This document shows, piece after piece, positions 38,746-52,009 of a stretch of 64,000 nt of DNA. Each line of letters begins with the position of its first letter. The stretch's first letter is position 1. A model generated the notes under the pieces. It ran no database searches and was not told the origin of the DNA. It saw nothing but the letters and a program-made list of their open reading frames with translations. The stretch is from Rapana venosa (lineage: Eukaryota; Mollusca; Gastropoda; Neogastropoda; Muricidae), in the NCBI GenBank assembly GCA_028751875.1, contig CM054145.1, positions 11,176,706-11,240,705 on the forward strand, written 5' to 3'. The translations under genes were made by a program, and so were the position numbers.

Positions 38746-40789
38746 ACCATGTTTTCTACATCAACCTCATTCTACATGTTATCGACATCGACCTCATTGT
38801 ACCATGTTATCTATATCCACCTTATTCTACATGTTATCTACAAACATCTCGTTCTACATGTTATTTACAACCACCTTATTCTACATGTTATCTACATTCA
38901 CCTCATTCTATTCTTCTATGTACATCCACCTCATTCTACACTGTTATTTACATCCATCTCATTCAACCATGTTATCTACATCTACCTCATTGTACTATGA
39001 TATCTACATCCACCTCATGCTACATGTTATCTACATCCATCTCATTCTACCCTGTTATCTCCACCCACCTCATTCAAACATGTTATCTACATCCACTTCA
39101 TTCTACACTGTTATCTACATCCACCACATTCTATATATCATCTACATCCACCTCATTCTATCTTGTTATCTCCAACCACATCATCCTACCAAGGAATTCT
39201 ACATCCACCTCTTTCTACCTTCTTATCTACATCCATATTATTCTACCCTGTTATCTGCATCCACCACATTCTACATGTTATCTACATCGACCTTATTCTA
39301 CCCTGTTATCTACATCCACCATATCCTACATGTTATCTACATCCACCTCATTCTACATGTTATCTACATCCACCTCATTCTACATATTATTTACAACCAA
39401 CTTATTCTACCATGTTATCGCCATCTAACTCATTCTACACTGTTATCTACATCCACCTCATACTACCCTGTTATCTACATCCACCTCATTCTACCATGTT
39501 ATCTACATCCACCTCAATCTGTCCAGTTATCTACATCCACCTCATTTTGCCCTGATATCTTCTTCCACCTCAATTTTCATGTTATCTACATCCACCTAAT
39601 TCTACCCTGTTATCTACATCCACCACCTCATTCTACCCTGTTATCAACATCCACTTCATTCTATATGTTTTCTACAACCACCTAATACTACCCTGTTAAC
39701 TACATCCACCACATCATTCTACCCTGTTATCTACATCCACCTCATTCTACATGATATCTTCATCCACCTCATTCTACATCTTATCTACATCCATTTCATT
39801 CTACATGTTATCTACCTCCACCTCATTTTACCGTGTTATCTTCATCCATCTCATTCTACCATGTTATCTTCATCCATCTCATTCTACCATGTTATCTAAA
39901 TCCACGTCATTCTACACTTTTATCCACATCAATCTCATTATACCCTGTTATCTACATCCTCCTCATTCTACCCTGTTATCTATATCCACCTCATTCTATC
40001 CTGTTATCTACATCCACTCATTCTACCATGTTATCTACTTCCACCACATTCTAACCTGTTATATACATCCACCTCATTCTACCCTGTGATGTACATCCAC
40101 CTCATTCTAACCTTTTACCCACATCCACCTTATTTTACATGTTATCTACAACCACCTCATTCTACCCTGTTATCTACATCCACCATATTCTAACATGTTA
40201 TCTACATCCACCTCATTCTACACGTTATCTACATCCACCTCATTCTACCATGTTATCTACATCCACATAATTCTACCATAATATCTACATCCACCTCAGT
40301 ATACATGTTATCTACATCCACCTCATTCTACCCTTTTATCTACATCTACGTCATTCTCCCATGTTATCTATATCCACCTCATTCTACCATGTTATCTACA
40401 TCCACCTCATTCTACCATGTTATCTACATCCACCTAATTCTATCCTGTTATCTACATCATCTCATTCTCCCATGTTATCTACATCCGCCCCATTCTACCC
40501 TGTGATGTACATCCACCTCATTCTACCATGTTATCGACATCCATGTCATTCTACCCTGTTATCTACATCCAACTCATTCTACCCTGTTATCTATATCCAC
40601 CTCATTCTACATGTTATATACATCCAGCTCATTCTACCATTTTATCCACATACACATAATTCTACCATGATATCGACATTCACCTTATTCTACCCTGTTA
40701 TCTACATTTACCTCATTCTACATGTTACTTACAACCACTTCATTCTACATGTTATCTACATCCACCTATTTCCTGTTATCACCACCTAT
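38746..40789. repeat. Satellite, well-preserved block
   Basis: Near-consensus monomers without an obvious higher-order partner elsewhere in the window, ending abruptly where homopolymers begin at about 40,790. Confidence 0.9.
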
Positions 40790-42720
40790 TTTTTAAAAAA
40801 TTAATTTTTTAAATTTTTTTTTTTTTTACCCCTTTTTCCCTTTACCATCCACCCTTCTCCTGTTATCTCCCCCTTTTACTTTTAATCCCCCATTCTACGC
40901 CTTTTTTCCCTTTTCTTTCTTTTTTTTCCCCCATTTTAAAACCCCCTCATTTTTTTTTTAACCCCCCTTTTTTTCTCCCTTTAAAAACCCCCCTTTACTT
41001 TTCACCCCATCTTTATTTTATCTTTTCATTTCATGTTATCACATCCCTATTTTTTTTTAAATCCTTTTTTAAGTTATTAATCACCTTTTTCCTTTAAAAA
41101 ATTAAAAAATTAATTTATTTTTTAAAAAAAAAAACAAAAATCAACCCCCTCACTTTACAAAAACTTTTTTTAAATAATAAAAAAATTTAAAATTTTTTCC
41201 CCACTACCAAAAAACACCCCCCAAAACCCACAAAAACCAAAACCAAAAACAAAACACACCACCAAAACACCACATCACCCCCCCCCCAAAAAAAAACCCC
41301 CCCCAAACCAACCCCAAACCCCAAAAAAAAACCCCCCCCCACCCCCACAAAGGGTAAAATTTAAATTTAAACGTTTTAAAATTATAAAAATAATTTTTTT
41401 ATTTTTAAAATCAATTTATTTTACGAAGGAAAGGGGGATCCCCCCCGGGGGTAAAAACAAACCCCCAACATGTTTTTTTTTTGGGGTGTTAAAAAAAATT
41501 TATGGGGGGAAAAGGGAAGGGGAATTACTTAAACTTACGGTAAATTAAATTTTAACTTTTTAAAACAATTTTTTTTTTAATCTTTTCCCCTTTTTCCCCT
41601 TTTCCCTTTTTTTTTTCTCCCCCTTTTTAAATCACTCCATTTACTTGTTATTACATCACCTAATTTACTTTTTTCCCCTTTTTTCTATTGTTATCACATC
41701 CACCTTTCTTTTTTTTTCCCATTTTTCCTTTTTATCCACCCACCTTTCTACTGTAAAACATCCCCCTTTCCCTGTTATCTCATCCCCCTTTCTCCCATAT
41801 CTTTCACCCAAAATTTCCTTGTTATTTTTCCCGTCATTCTACCTGTTACCCTTTTCCCCCTCTCCCCTTTTCCACCCCTTTTTTCTGTTATCTACTCCCC
41901 CTTTTTCTCCCCTGTTTTTAATCCCCTTTTTTTTCCCCTTTTCCCCCTTGTTATCTACATCCCCCTTTTTAAATTTTAAAAACCCCCTTCAAATTTTATC
42001 AAATCCCCCTTTTTCCCTTTTTAAAACCCCTTTCTTCTCCTTTATCTACCCCCCCCCCCTTTTTTTTTTCATCCCCCTCATTCTCCCCTGTTTCCCCCCA
42101 CTTTTTTTCCCCCCTATTTTTTCCCACCCCCTTTTTATTCTCCCTTGTTATCAAAATCCACTTATTCTCTGTTTAAATCTCCTTTTTTTTTACCTCTCAC
42201 TTTTTTTAAAATTGTTTCTTAAAACCTTTTTCCCAAATTTTTTAAAAAAAAATTTAAAAAATTTAATTAATATATTTTAAATTTTTACGCTTTTAAAAAA
42301 AAACCCTCAAGGTTTCCCATCAACTTTAAAAAGGGAATCCCTTACTAATCCAATTTAAATCATATTTCCCAAAGACCCCACCACCTCCACACCCCCAAAA
42401 CAAACACAAACCCAAAAAACAAAAAACACCCCCAAAAAAAAAAAAAAAAAAACCCCCCAAAGGGTAAAAAAAAAGAAAATTGGGGGGCAATTGGGGGAAA
42501 TTTCCAAAAAAAATAGGGGTTTTAATTTTGGGAATAAATTTTTAAAAAAAAAACCCCCCCCCAAAAACAAAAAGGGCACCCAACAAACCCCAAACACAAA
42601 AACCCAAACAAAACAAACAAACAAAAAAAAGGGTGAGGGGGTTTTAAAAGGGGGTTTTTTTTTAAAAGTTATTAATTTTTTATGTTTAATTTGTAATTTA
42701 TTTTAGCCCCCTTTAATTTT
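40790..42720. other. Homopolymer-ridden, corrupted stretch inside the satellite
   Basis: Long runs of T, C, A and G replace normal sequence, with scattered satellite fragments (for example CATGTTATCACATCC at about 41,032, and TTATCTACTCCCCC near 41,890). Two A/C-only patches (about 41,195-41,350 and 42,370-42,480), each followed by AAAGGGTAAAA, resemble each other. Open frames here are meaningless. It most likely reflects very poor consensus rather than real DNA. Confidence 0.8.
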
Positions 42721-44282
42721 TGAAAAACCCCCAAATCAATTGTTTATTCCACTCATTCTACCCAGTATCTACTCGCCTATTCTACAGTTATCTAATCCAC
42801 GTCTTTATCCGGTATCTACATTCACTCATTTCCATGTTTTTAAACATCTACTCATTCTACGTGTTATTTACATCCACCTCATTCTACATGTTATCTACAT
42901 CCACCTCATTCTACATGTTATCTAGATCTACCTCATTCTATGCTGTTATCTACATCCACCTCATTCTACATGTTATCTACATCCATTTCATTCTACCCTG
43001 TTATCGACATCCACGTCATTCTACCCTGTTATCGACATTTACGTCATTCTACCATGGAATCTACATCCACCTCATTCTACCATGTTATCTACATCCATCC
43101 CATTCTAAATGTTATCTACATCCACATAATTCAATCCTGTTATCTACATCCACCTCGTTCTACCCTGTTATCTACATCTAACTCATTCTACCATGGTATC
43201 TACATCGACCTCATTCTACCTTGTTATCTACATTCATCTCATTTTATCCTGTTATCTACATACACCTCATTCTACATGTTATCTACATCAACCTCATTGT
43301 ACATGTTATCTACATTCACCTCATTCTACATGTTATCTACATCCACCTCATTCTACATGTTATATACATCCACCTCATTCTACCCTGTTAACTACATCCA
43401 CCTCATTCTACATGTTATCTACATCCACCTCATTCTACCATGTTATCGACATCCACGTCATTCTACATGTTATCGACATCCGCGTTATTCTTCCCTGTTA
43501 TCTACATCCACCTCATTTACATGTTATCTACATCCCGCATTCTAACTATGTTATCTACATCCACTCATTTCTATCCTTTTATCTACATTCCACATCAATC
43601 TCCATGTTATTAAAATCACCATTATATATGTTATCTACACCCACCTCTTTCTACCATTTTATCTCACCCACCTCTTAATCCTGTATCATTATCCACCTCA
43701 TTATCCAAGTATCTACATCCACCTCATCTACATTCTACATCCACCTCATCTACATGTAATCTACAAACACCTCATTTACCCTTTTATCATATCCACCCCC
43801 TTCTACATGTATCTACAATCCATCTTAATTCTACCCTGTTATAAATCCATTATTCTACCCTGTTATCGACATCCACTCATTACACGGGTTATCGAAACCC
43901 CTCATTTACCAGGGTTATCTACATCCACCTCATTCTAAAAATATATCTACATCCACCAAATTTTATCCTGTTATCGAATCCACCTTTTCCCATGTTATCA
44001 ACATCAACTCTAAACCCATGTTATCTACACCCCCATCATTTACCCGTATCAAATCACGTCATTCTAAACTGTTTCGAAATATTTATTTATCTACCTTTTA
44101 TTATTCCACTTTCTCCCTGTATCGACTCCACGTATTCTCTACGTATCTACATTCTACATCATTTACCCTGTATCGACATTCCCCTCATTCTATTTTTATT
44201 ACTGCACCTCATTTACATGTTATCTCATCCACCTCATTCTACTTGTTATCTACATCTAACCTTTCTCCCCGGTTTTCAAAAT

Positions 44283-44388
44283 CACCTAATTCTTTTTTAT
44301 TTTTATTTTTTTTTTTAAAAATTCCTTTTGTTGTAACAAATACATATATGCATGACAAGCATTATCAATATCAATAACCACCTAATTC
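44283..44388 (-). mobile_element. ~87-bp A-tailed retro-insertion with 10-bp target duplication
   Basis: Non-satellite sequence at 44,293-44,378 lies between two CACCTAATTC copies (44,283-44,292 and 44,379-44,388). On the minus strand it reads GCTTGTCATGCATATATG, then TTTGTTACAACAAAAGG, and ends in an A-rich tail of about 30 bases. This is the structure of a 5'-truncated LINE- or SINE-driven insertion. The parent element is not recognised. Confidence 0.85.
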
Positions 44389-46053
44389 TACCATGTTATC
44401 TATATCCACCTCATTCTATCCTGTTATCTACATCCACCTCGTTCTACCCTGTTATCTACATGCACCTCATTCTACCATGTTATCTACATCCACCTTATTC
44501 TATTCTGTTATCTACATCCATCTCGTTCTACCGTGTTATCTACATCCATCTCATTCTACCCAGGTATCTACATCGACCTCATTCTACCATGTTATCTACA
44601 TCCACGTCATTCTACCCGTTATCTACTCCACCTTTTTCTACAATGTTATCTACATTACCTTTCTACAGTTAGCTTTTTAACTAATTCTCTGTTATCTATC
44701 CCCTCATTACATGTTTCTAGATCTACCTCATTCTATGTGTTACTACATCCCATTCTACTGTTATCTACAATCATTTCATTCTCACTATTATCGACATCCA
44801 CGTCATTCTACCCTGTTATCGACATTTACGTCATTCTACCATGGAATCTACATCCACCTCATTCTACCATGTTATCTACATCCATCCCATTCTAAATGTT
44901 ATCTACATCCACCTAATTCTATCCTGTTATCGACATCCATCTCGTTCTACCCTGTTATCTACATCTAAGTCATTCTACCATGGTATGTACATCGACCTCA
45001 TTTACCTTGTTATTACATCACTCATTTATCAGTTATCTATCCACCTCATTCTACATGTTATCTACATCAACCTCATTGTACATGTTATCTACATTCACAT
45101 CATTCTACATGTTACCTATATCCACTTCATTCTACATGTTATATACATCCACCTCATTCTACCCTGTTAACTACATCCATCTCATTCTACATGTTATCTA
45201 CATGCACCTCATTCTACCATGCTAACGACATCCACGTCATTCAACATGTTATCGACATCCGCGTTATTCTTCCCTGTTATCTACATCCACCTCATTCTAC
45301 CATGTTATCTACATCCATCGCATTCTAACATGTTACCTACATCCACCTCATTCTATCCTTTTATCTCCATCAACATCATTTTCATGTTATCTACTCCACC
45401 TTCTACATGTTATCTAATTCACCTCTTTTCTACCATGTATTACATCACCTCATTCTATCCTGTTTTTATCACCTCATTATCAATGTTATCTTACATCCAC
45501 CTCATTCTACATATCTACATCCACCTCATTCTACATGTTATCTACATACACCTCATTCTACCTCGTTATCAATATCCACCTCTTTCTACATGTTCTCTAC
45601 ATCCATCTTATTCTACCCTGTTATCGACATCTACCTCATTCTACCCTGTTACAGACATCCACCTCAATCTACCATGTTATCTACATCCACCTGATTCTAC
45701 CATATTATCTACATCCACCTGATTCTATCCTGTTATCGACATCCACCTCATTCTCCCATGTATTCATCCACTCATATCCCATGTTATCTACATCCCTCAT
45801 TCTATCCTGTTATCAACATCCACGTCATTCTAAACTGTTATCGACATCCTATTTATTCTACCCTGTTATCTACATCCACCTCATTCTACCCTGTTATCGA
45901 CATCCACGTTCTCTACTGTTATCTACATCGACTCATTCTACCCTGTTTCGACATTCACCTCTATATGTTTTACATGCACCTCATTCCACATGTTATTACT
46001 CACTCTAATCTACTGTTTATCTACATCTACTCTTTCTACCCTGTTATCTAATC

Positions 46054-46137
46054 TACCTAATTCTTTTTTTTTATTATTTTTTTAAATTCCTTTTGTTGTT
46101 ACAATACTATATGCATGACAAGATATCATTCATAACC
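46054..46137 (-). mobile_element. Second copy of the A-tailed retro-insertion
   Basis: The same insertion (CCTTTTGTTGTTACAA, ATGCATGACAAG, oligo-T on the left) at the same position within the next higher-order unit, 1,765 bp after the first. The third unit has the uninterrupted site at 48,053-48,063. Confidence 0.85.
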
Positions 46138-49100
46138 ACTACTCTCCCATGTTATCTATATCCACCTCATTCTATCCTGTTATCTACATCCACCTCCTTC
46201 TACCCTGTTATCTACATGCAACTCATTCTACCATGTTATCTACATCCACCTCATCCTATCCTGTTATCTACATCCACCTCGTTCTACCCTGTTATCTACA
46301 TCCATCTCATTCTACCCAGGTATCTACATCGACCTCATTCTACCATGTTATCTACATCCACGTCATTTTATCCTGTTATCTACATCCACCTCATTCTACC
46401 ATGTTATCTACATCTACCTCATTCTACATGTTAGCTATATCCACCTCATTCTACATGTTATCTACATCCACCTCATTCTACATGTTATCTAGATCTACCT
46501 CATTCTATGCTGTTATCTACATCCATCTCATTCTACATGTTATCTACATCCATTTCATTCTACCCTGTTTTCGACATCCACGTAATTCTACCCTGTTCTC
46601 GACATTTATGTCATTCTACCTTGTAATCTACATCCACCTCATTCTACCATGTTATCTACATCCATCCCATTCTAAATGTTATCTACATCCACCTAATTCT
46701 ATCCTGTTATCGACACCCATCTCGTTCTACCCTGTTATCTACATCTAACTCATTCTACCATGGTACGTACATCGACCTCATTCTACCTTGTTATCTACAT
46801 TCACCTCATTTTATCCTGTTATCTACATTCACCTCATTCTACATGTTATCTACATCAACCTCATTGTACAAGTTGTCTATATTCACCTCATTCTACATGT
46901 TATCTATATCCACCTCATTCTAGATGTGATATACATCCACCCCATTCTACCCTGTTAACTACATCCACCTCATTCTACATGTTATCTACATCCACCTCAT
47001 TCTACCATGTTATCGACATCCACGTCATTCTACATGTTATCGACATCCGCGTTATTCTTCCCTGTTATCTACATCCACCTCATTCTACCATGTTATCTAC
47101 ATCCATCGCATTCTAACATGTTATCTACATCCACCTCATTCTATCCTTTTATCTACATCCACATCATTCTCCCATGTTATCTACATCCACCTCATTCTAC
47201 ATGTTATCTACATCCACCTCATTCTATCATGTTATCTACATCCACCTCATTGTATCCTGTTATCATTAACCACCTCATTATCCAATGTTATCTACATCCA
47301 CCTCATTCTATATATCTACATCCACCTCATTCTACATGTTATCTACATCCACCTCATTCTACATGTTATCGACATCCACCTCATTCTACCCTGTTATCTA
47401 TATCCACCTCTTTGTACATGTTATCTACATCCATCTTATTCTACCCTGTTATCGACATTCACGTCATTCTATCCTGTTATCGACATCCACCTCATTCTAC
47501 CCTGTTATCGACATCCACCTCATTCTACATGTTATCTATATCCACCTCATTCTACCCTGTTTCTACATGTTATCTACATCCATATTATTCTACCCTTTTA
47601 ACGACATTCACGTCATTGTACCCTGTTATCGACATCCACCTCATTCTATCCTGTTATCGACATCCAACTCATTCTCCCCTGTTATCGACATCCACCTCAG
47701 TCTACCATATTATCTACATCCACCTGATTCTATCCTGTTATCGACATCCACCTCATTCTCCCATGTTATCTACATCCACCTCATTCTATCCTGTTATCAA
47801 CATGCACGTCATTCTAAACTGTTATCGACATCCACCTTATTCTACCCTGTTATCTACATCCACCTCATTCTACCCAGTTATCGACATCCACGTCATTCTC
47901 TACTGTTATCTACATCGACCTCATTCTACCCTGTTATCGACATTCACCTCATTCTATATGTTATTTACATGCACCTCATTCTACATGTTATCTACATCCA
48001 CCTCATTCTACTTGTTATCTACATCTAACTTTTTCTACCCTGTTATCTACATCTACCTAATTCTACCATGTTATCTACATCCACCTCATTCTTACCTGTT
48101 ATCTACATCCACCTCGTTCTACCCTGTTATCGACATCCATGTTATTCTATCCTGTTATCTACATCCACCTCGTTCTATCCTGTTATCTACATCCACCTCA
48201 TTCTACTCTTGTATCTACATCACCACATTCTACCCTATTATCTACATTCACCTCATTCTACCATCTTATCTATATCCACTCGATTCTATCCTGTTATCTA
48301 CATACACCTCAATCTACAAGTTTTTCCAAAACCCATCCACTCTTTACATGTTATCTACATCCACCTCATTCTACATGTTATCTACATCCACCTCATTCTA
48401 CACTGTTATCGACATCTACGTCATTCTACCCTGTTATTGACATCCATGGCATTCTACCCTGTTATCTACATCCACCTTATTCTACCATGTTATCTACATC
48501 CACCTCATTCTACCCTGTTATCTACATCCACCTCTTTCTACCCTGTTATCGACATCTACGTCATTCTACCCTGTTATTGACATCACGGCATTCTACCCTG
48601 TTGATCTACAATCCATCTTATTCTAATGGTTATCTACATCCACGGCATTCTACCCTGTTATCTACATCCACCTCATTCTACCCTGTTATCTACATCCACC
48701 TCATTCTACCCTGTTATCTACATCCACCTCATTCTCCCATGTTATCTTTATCCACGTCATTCTACATGTTATCTACATTGACCTCATTCTACATGTTATC
48801 TACATACACCTCATTCTACATGTTATCTACATTCACTACAATCCACCCTATTATCGATATCCACGTCAATGTACCCTGTTATCGACATCCACGTCATTCT
48901 ACCGTGTTATCTACATCCATCTCCTTCTACCCTGTTATCTAAATGAACCTCATTCTACCACGTTATCTACATCCACCTCCCTCTACCATGTTATATACTC
49001 CACCCATTGTACACACTGTTATCTACATCCACCTTTTTCTACCCTGTTATCACATACACACATTCTACCCTGTTATACTACATCCAGCCTTGTTCTCCCA

Positions 49101-50829
49101 TGTTATCTACATCCACTCTTCTGGCCCATGGTATCTACATCCATCTCATTCTCCCATGTTTCTATATCACTCGTTCTAACCAAGTTATCCAGTCAACCTC
49201 ATTTACCCTATTCTCAATCCACCTCACTCTACCCTGTTATCTACATCCACCTCATACTACCCTGTTATCTACAACCACCGCATTATTCCCTGTTACCTAC
49301 ATCCACCTCATTCTCCAATGTTAACTACATCCACCTCATTCTACATGTTATCTACATCCTCCTCATTCTACATGTTATCTACATCCACTTCATTCTACAT
49401 GTTATCTATATCCACCTCATTCTACCCTCTTATCTACACCCACCTCTTTCTACATTTTATCTACATCCACCTCATTCTACACTGCTGTCGACATCCACGT
49501 CATTCTACCCTTTTATCTACATCTACCTCATTCTACCATGTTATCTACATCCACTTCATTCTACATGTTATCTACATCTACCTCATTCTTTATGTTATCT
49601 ACATACACCTAATTCTATATGTGATCTATATCCACCTCATTCTACCCTGTTATCTATATCCACCTCTTTCTACATGTTATCTACATCGACCTCATTCTAC
49701 CCTGTTATCTACATCCACCTCATTCTATCCTGTTATCAACATTCACGTCATTTTACCCTGTTATCGACATCCACCTTATTCTACCATTTTATCGACATCC
49801 ACCACATTCTATCCTGTTGTCTACATCAACCTCATTCTCCCATGTTATCTACATCTACGTCATTCTACCCTGTTATCTACATCCACCTCATTCTACCCTG
49901 TTATCGACATCCACGTCATTCTCTACTGTTATCTACATCCACCTCATTCTACCCTTTTATTTACATCCACCTCGTTCTCCCATGTTATCTTTATCCATGT
50001 CATTCTACATGTTATCTACATTGATCTCATTCTACATGTTATCTACATCCACCTCATTCTACATGTTATCTACATCCACCTCATTCTACATGTTATCTAC
50101 ATTCACTACATTCTACCCTGTTATCGATATCCACGTCAATGTACCCTGTTATCGATATTCACGTCATTTTACCGTGTTATCTTCAGCCACCTCCTTGTAC
50201 ACTGCTATCTACATCAACCTCATTCTACCACGTTATCTACATCCACCTCCCTCTACCATGTTATATACATCCTCCTCATTGTACCCTGTTTTCTACATCC
50301 ACCTCATTCCACCCTGTTTTCTACATATGCCTTATTTTACCCTGTTATCTACATCCACCTCATTCTACACTGTTATCTATATCCACCTCGTTCTCCCATG
50401 TTATCTACATCCATCTCATTCTCCCATGTTATCTACATCCATCTCATTCTCCCATGTTATCACATCCACCTCATTTCACCCTGTTATCTACATCCACCTC
50501 ATTCTACCCTTTTATCTACTTCCACCTCATTCTACACTGTTATCTACATCCACCTCATTCTACCCTTCTATCTACAACCATCTCATTATTCCCTGTTATT
50601 TACATCAACCTCGTTCTCCCATGTTATCTACATCCAATTCATTCTACCCTGTTATCTACATCCATCTCATTCTCCCATGTTATCTACTTCCACCTCATTC
50701 TACACTGTTATCTACATCCACCTCATTGTACCCTGCTATCTACAACCACCTCATTTTTCCCTGTTATCTAAATCCTCCTTTTTCTAACATGTTATCTACA
50801 TACACCTTACTCTACCATGTCATCTACAT

Positions 50830-51489
50830 CCACCTCATTCTCCAATGTTATCTACATCCACCTCATTCTACATGTTATCGACATCCACCTCATTCTACCC
50901 TGTTATCTACATCCACCTCACTCCACATGTTATCTACATCCACCTTACTCTACATGTTATCTACATCCACCTCATTCTACATGTTATCGACATCCACCTC
51001 ATTCTACCATGTTATCTACATCCACCTCACTCTACATGTTATCTACATCCACCTCACTCTACATGTTATCTACATCCACCTCATTCTACATGTTATCGAT
51101 ATCCACCTCATTCTACCCTGTTATCTACATCCACCTCACTCTACATGCTATCTACATCCACCTCACTCTTCATGTTATCTACATCCACCTCTCTCTACAT
51201 GTTATCTACATCCACCTCATTCTACATGTTATCGACATCCACCTCATTCTACCCTGTTATCTACATCCACCTTACTCTACATGTTATCTACATCCACCTC
51301 ATTCTACATGTTATCGACATCCACCTCATTCTACCCTGTTATCTACATCCACCTCACTCTACATGTTATCTACATCCACCTCATTCTACCCTGTTATCTA
51401 CATCCACCTCACTCTACATGTTATCTACATCCACCTCATTCTACCCTGTTATCTACATTCACCTCATTCTACCATGTTATCTACATCCA
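50830..51489. repeat. Homogeneous terminal satellite segment with 3-5-monomer period
   Basis: CATGTTATCGACATCC-type monomers recur at 50,871, 50,980, 51,089, 51,225 and 51,307, that is every 109, 109, 136 and 82 bp (4, 4, 5 and 3 monomers), separated by CACTCTAC-type monomers. The array ends within a monomer at CTACATCCATCGCC. Confidence 0.9.
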
Positions 51490-51781
51490 TCGCCGAAGTG
51501 GAAATGTGGCCACCTTGACACGTGGGCAAAAATGGCTGCATACTCCAAATCTGACTATAGCTGAACCTTGCCGAGGAACGAGGAAAAAAACCACCCTCCA
51601 TCGTTCATCTATTGCAGTTACTTGTCTGTGATTTCTGACACTGCTGTGCTCTTTCCGATTCCTGTCTTAGTTCAATCCACCCCTTGTCTCTTTCCCCTCT
51701 TCCCTCATTCATTTTCACCAGAGCCCCACTTTTCCGCCTTGCTCATCACAAAGACCGATAGAAGGGAAAAGAGTGATAGCT

Positions 51782-51784
<3 letters not shown>
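51490..51784. other. Unique-looking flank of the satellite
   Basis: Balanced base composition begins immediately at the junction (CGCCGAAGTGGAAATGTGG). No gene or transposon recognised. Confidence 0.6.
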
Positions 51785-51841
<57 letters not shown>

Positions 51842-51862
51842 GTGCGCACGCGCGCGCGCGCG
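51785..51862. repeat. (TG)n then (GC)n microsatellite
   Basis: About 54 bp of pure TG followed by a GCGCACGCGCGCGCGCGCG stretch; alternating purine-pyrimidine throughout. Confidence 0.96.
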
Positions 51863-52009
51863 TGCATGCGTACTAGGTGTGCACATGTCCAACTTTGTGC
51901 GCATGTGTGTGGTGTAGAAGTTTTCTGTGCTCCTTATGAGCAGCAAAGCCATACAAACTCTGCTGGAACCAGCGCTGCTTGCCTGATTGTGGACAGCACT
52001 TTGTGGGTT

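Larger units (their letters stand above)
12558..51489. repeat. 27/28-bp G-poor satellite array (whole block, about 39 kb)
   Basis: The monomer is ATGTTATCTACATCC followed by ACCTCATTCTAC, joined through ACATG (27 bp) or ACCATG, ACCCTG or ATCCTG (28 bp). Frequent variants are TATCGAC for TATCTAC, CCATCTC for CCACCTC and CATTGTAC for CATTCTAC. The plus strand has only about one G per monomer, giving extreme strand asymmetry over tens of kilobases. No monomer-length spacers occur, so it is not a CRISPR. The plus strand lacks stops in all frames of the consensus, while the minus strand is full of them. The right end is a sharp junction at about 51,489; the left end is in the gap. Interruptions: a LINE (27,651-28,846), two ~87-bp retro-insertions (44,293 and 46,064) and a corrupted stretch (40,790-42,720). 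Blocks recur at higher-order periods (separate entries). Confidence 0.97.
42721..51489. repeat. Satellite, right-hand block with ~1.8-kb higher-order units
   Basis: The landmark TCTAGATCTACCTCATTCTA occurs at 42,921, at 44,716 and at 46,488 (spacings 1,795 and 1,772), each followed by the same order of variant monomers (CCATTTCATTCTACC, then TATCGACATCCACGT). The first unit is degraded from 43,500 and the second through much of its length; the third is clean. The terminal 650 bp is the most uniform part of the whole array. Confidence 0.93.

Noticed and set aside
42355..42706. Open frames on both strands in the homopolymer region
   Set aside because: The sequence is runs of single bases from a poor consensus.
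12558..51489. CRISPR-like array of 28-bp repeats
   Set aside because: Monomers are directly head to tail with no unique spacers, the block is some 39 kb, and the context is eukaryotic.
49817..51631. Long open frames (up to 604 codons) in the satellite as protein genes
   Set aside because: All three plus frames are open equally, the product is a 28-residue cycle, and there is no start, splice or promoter context.
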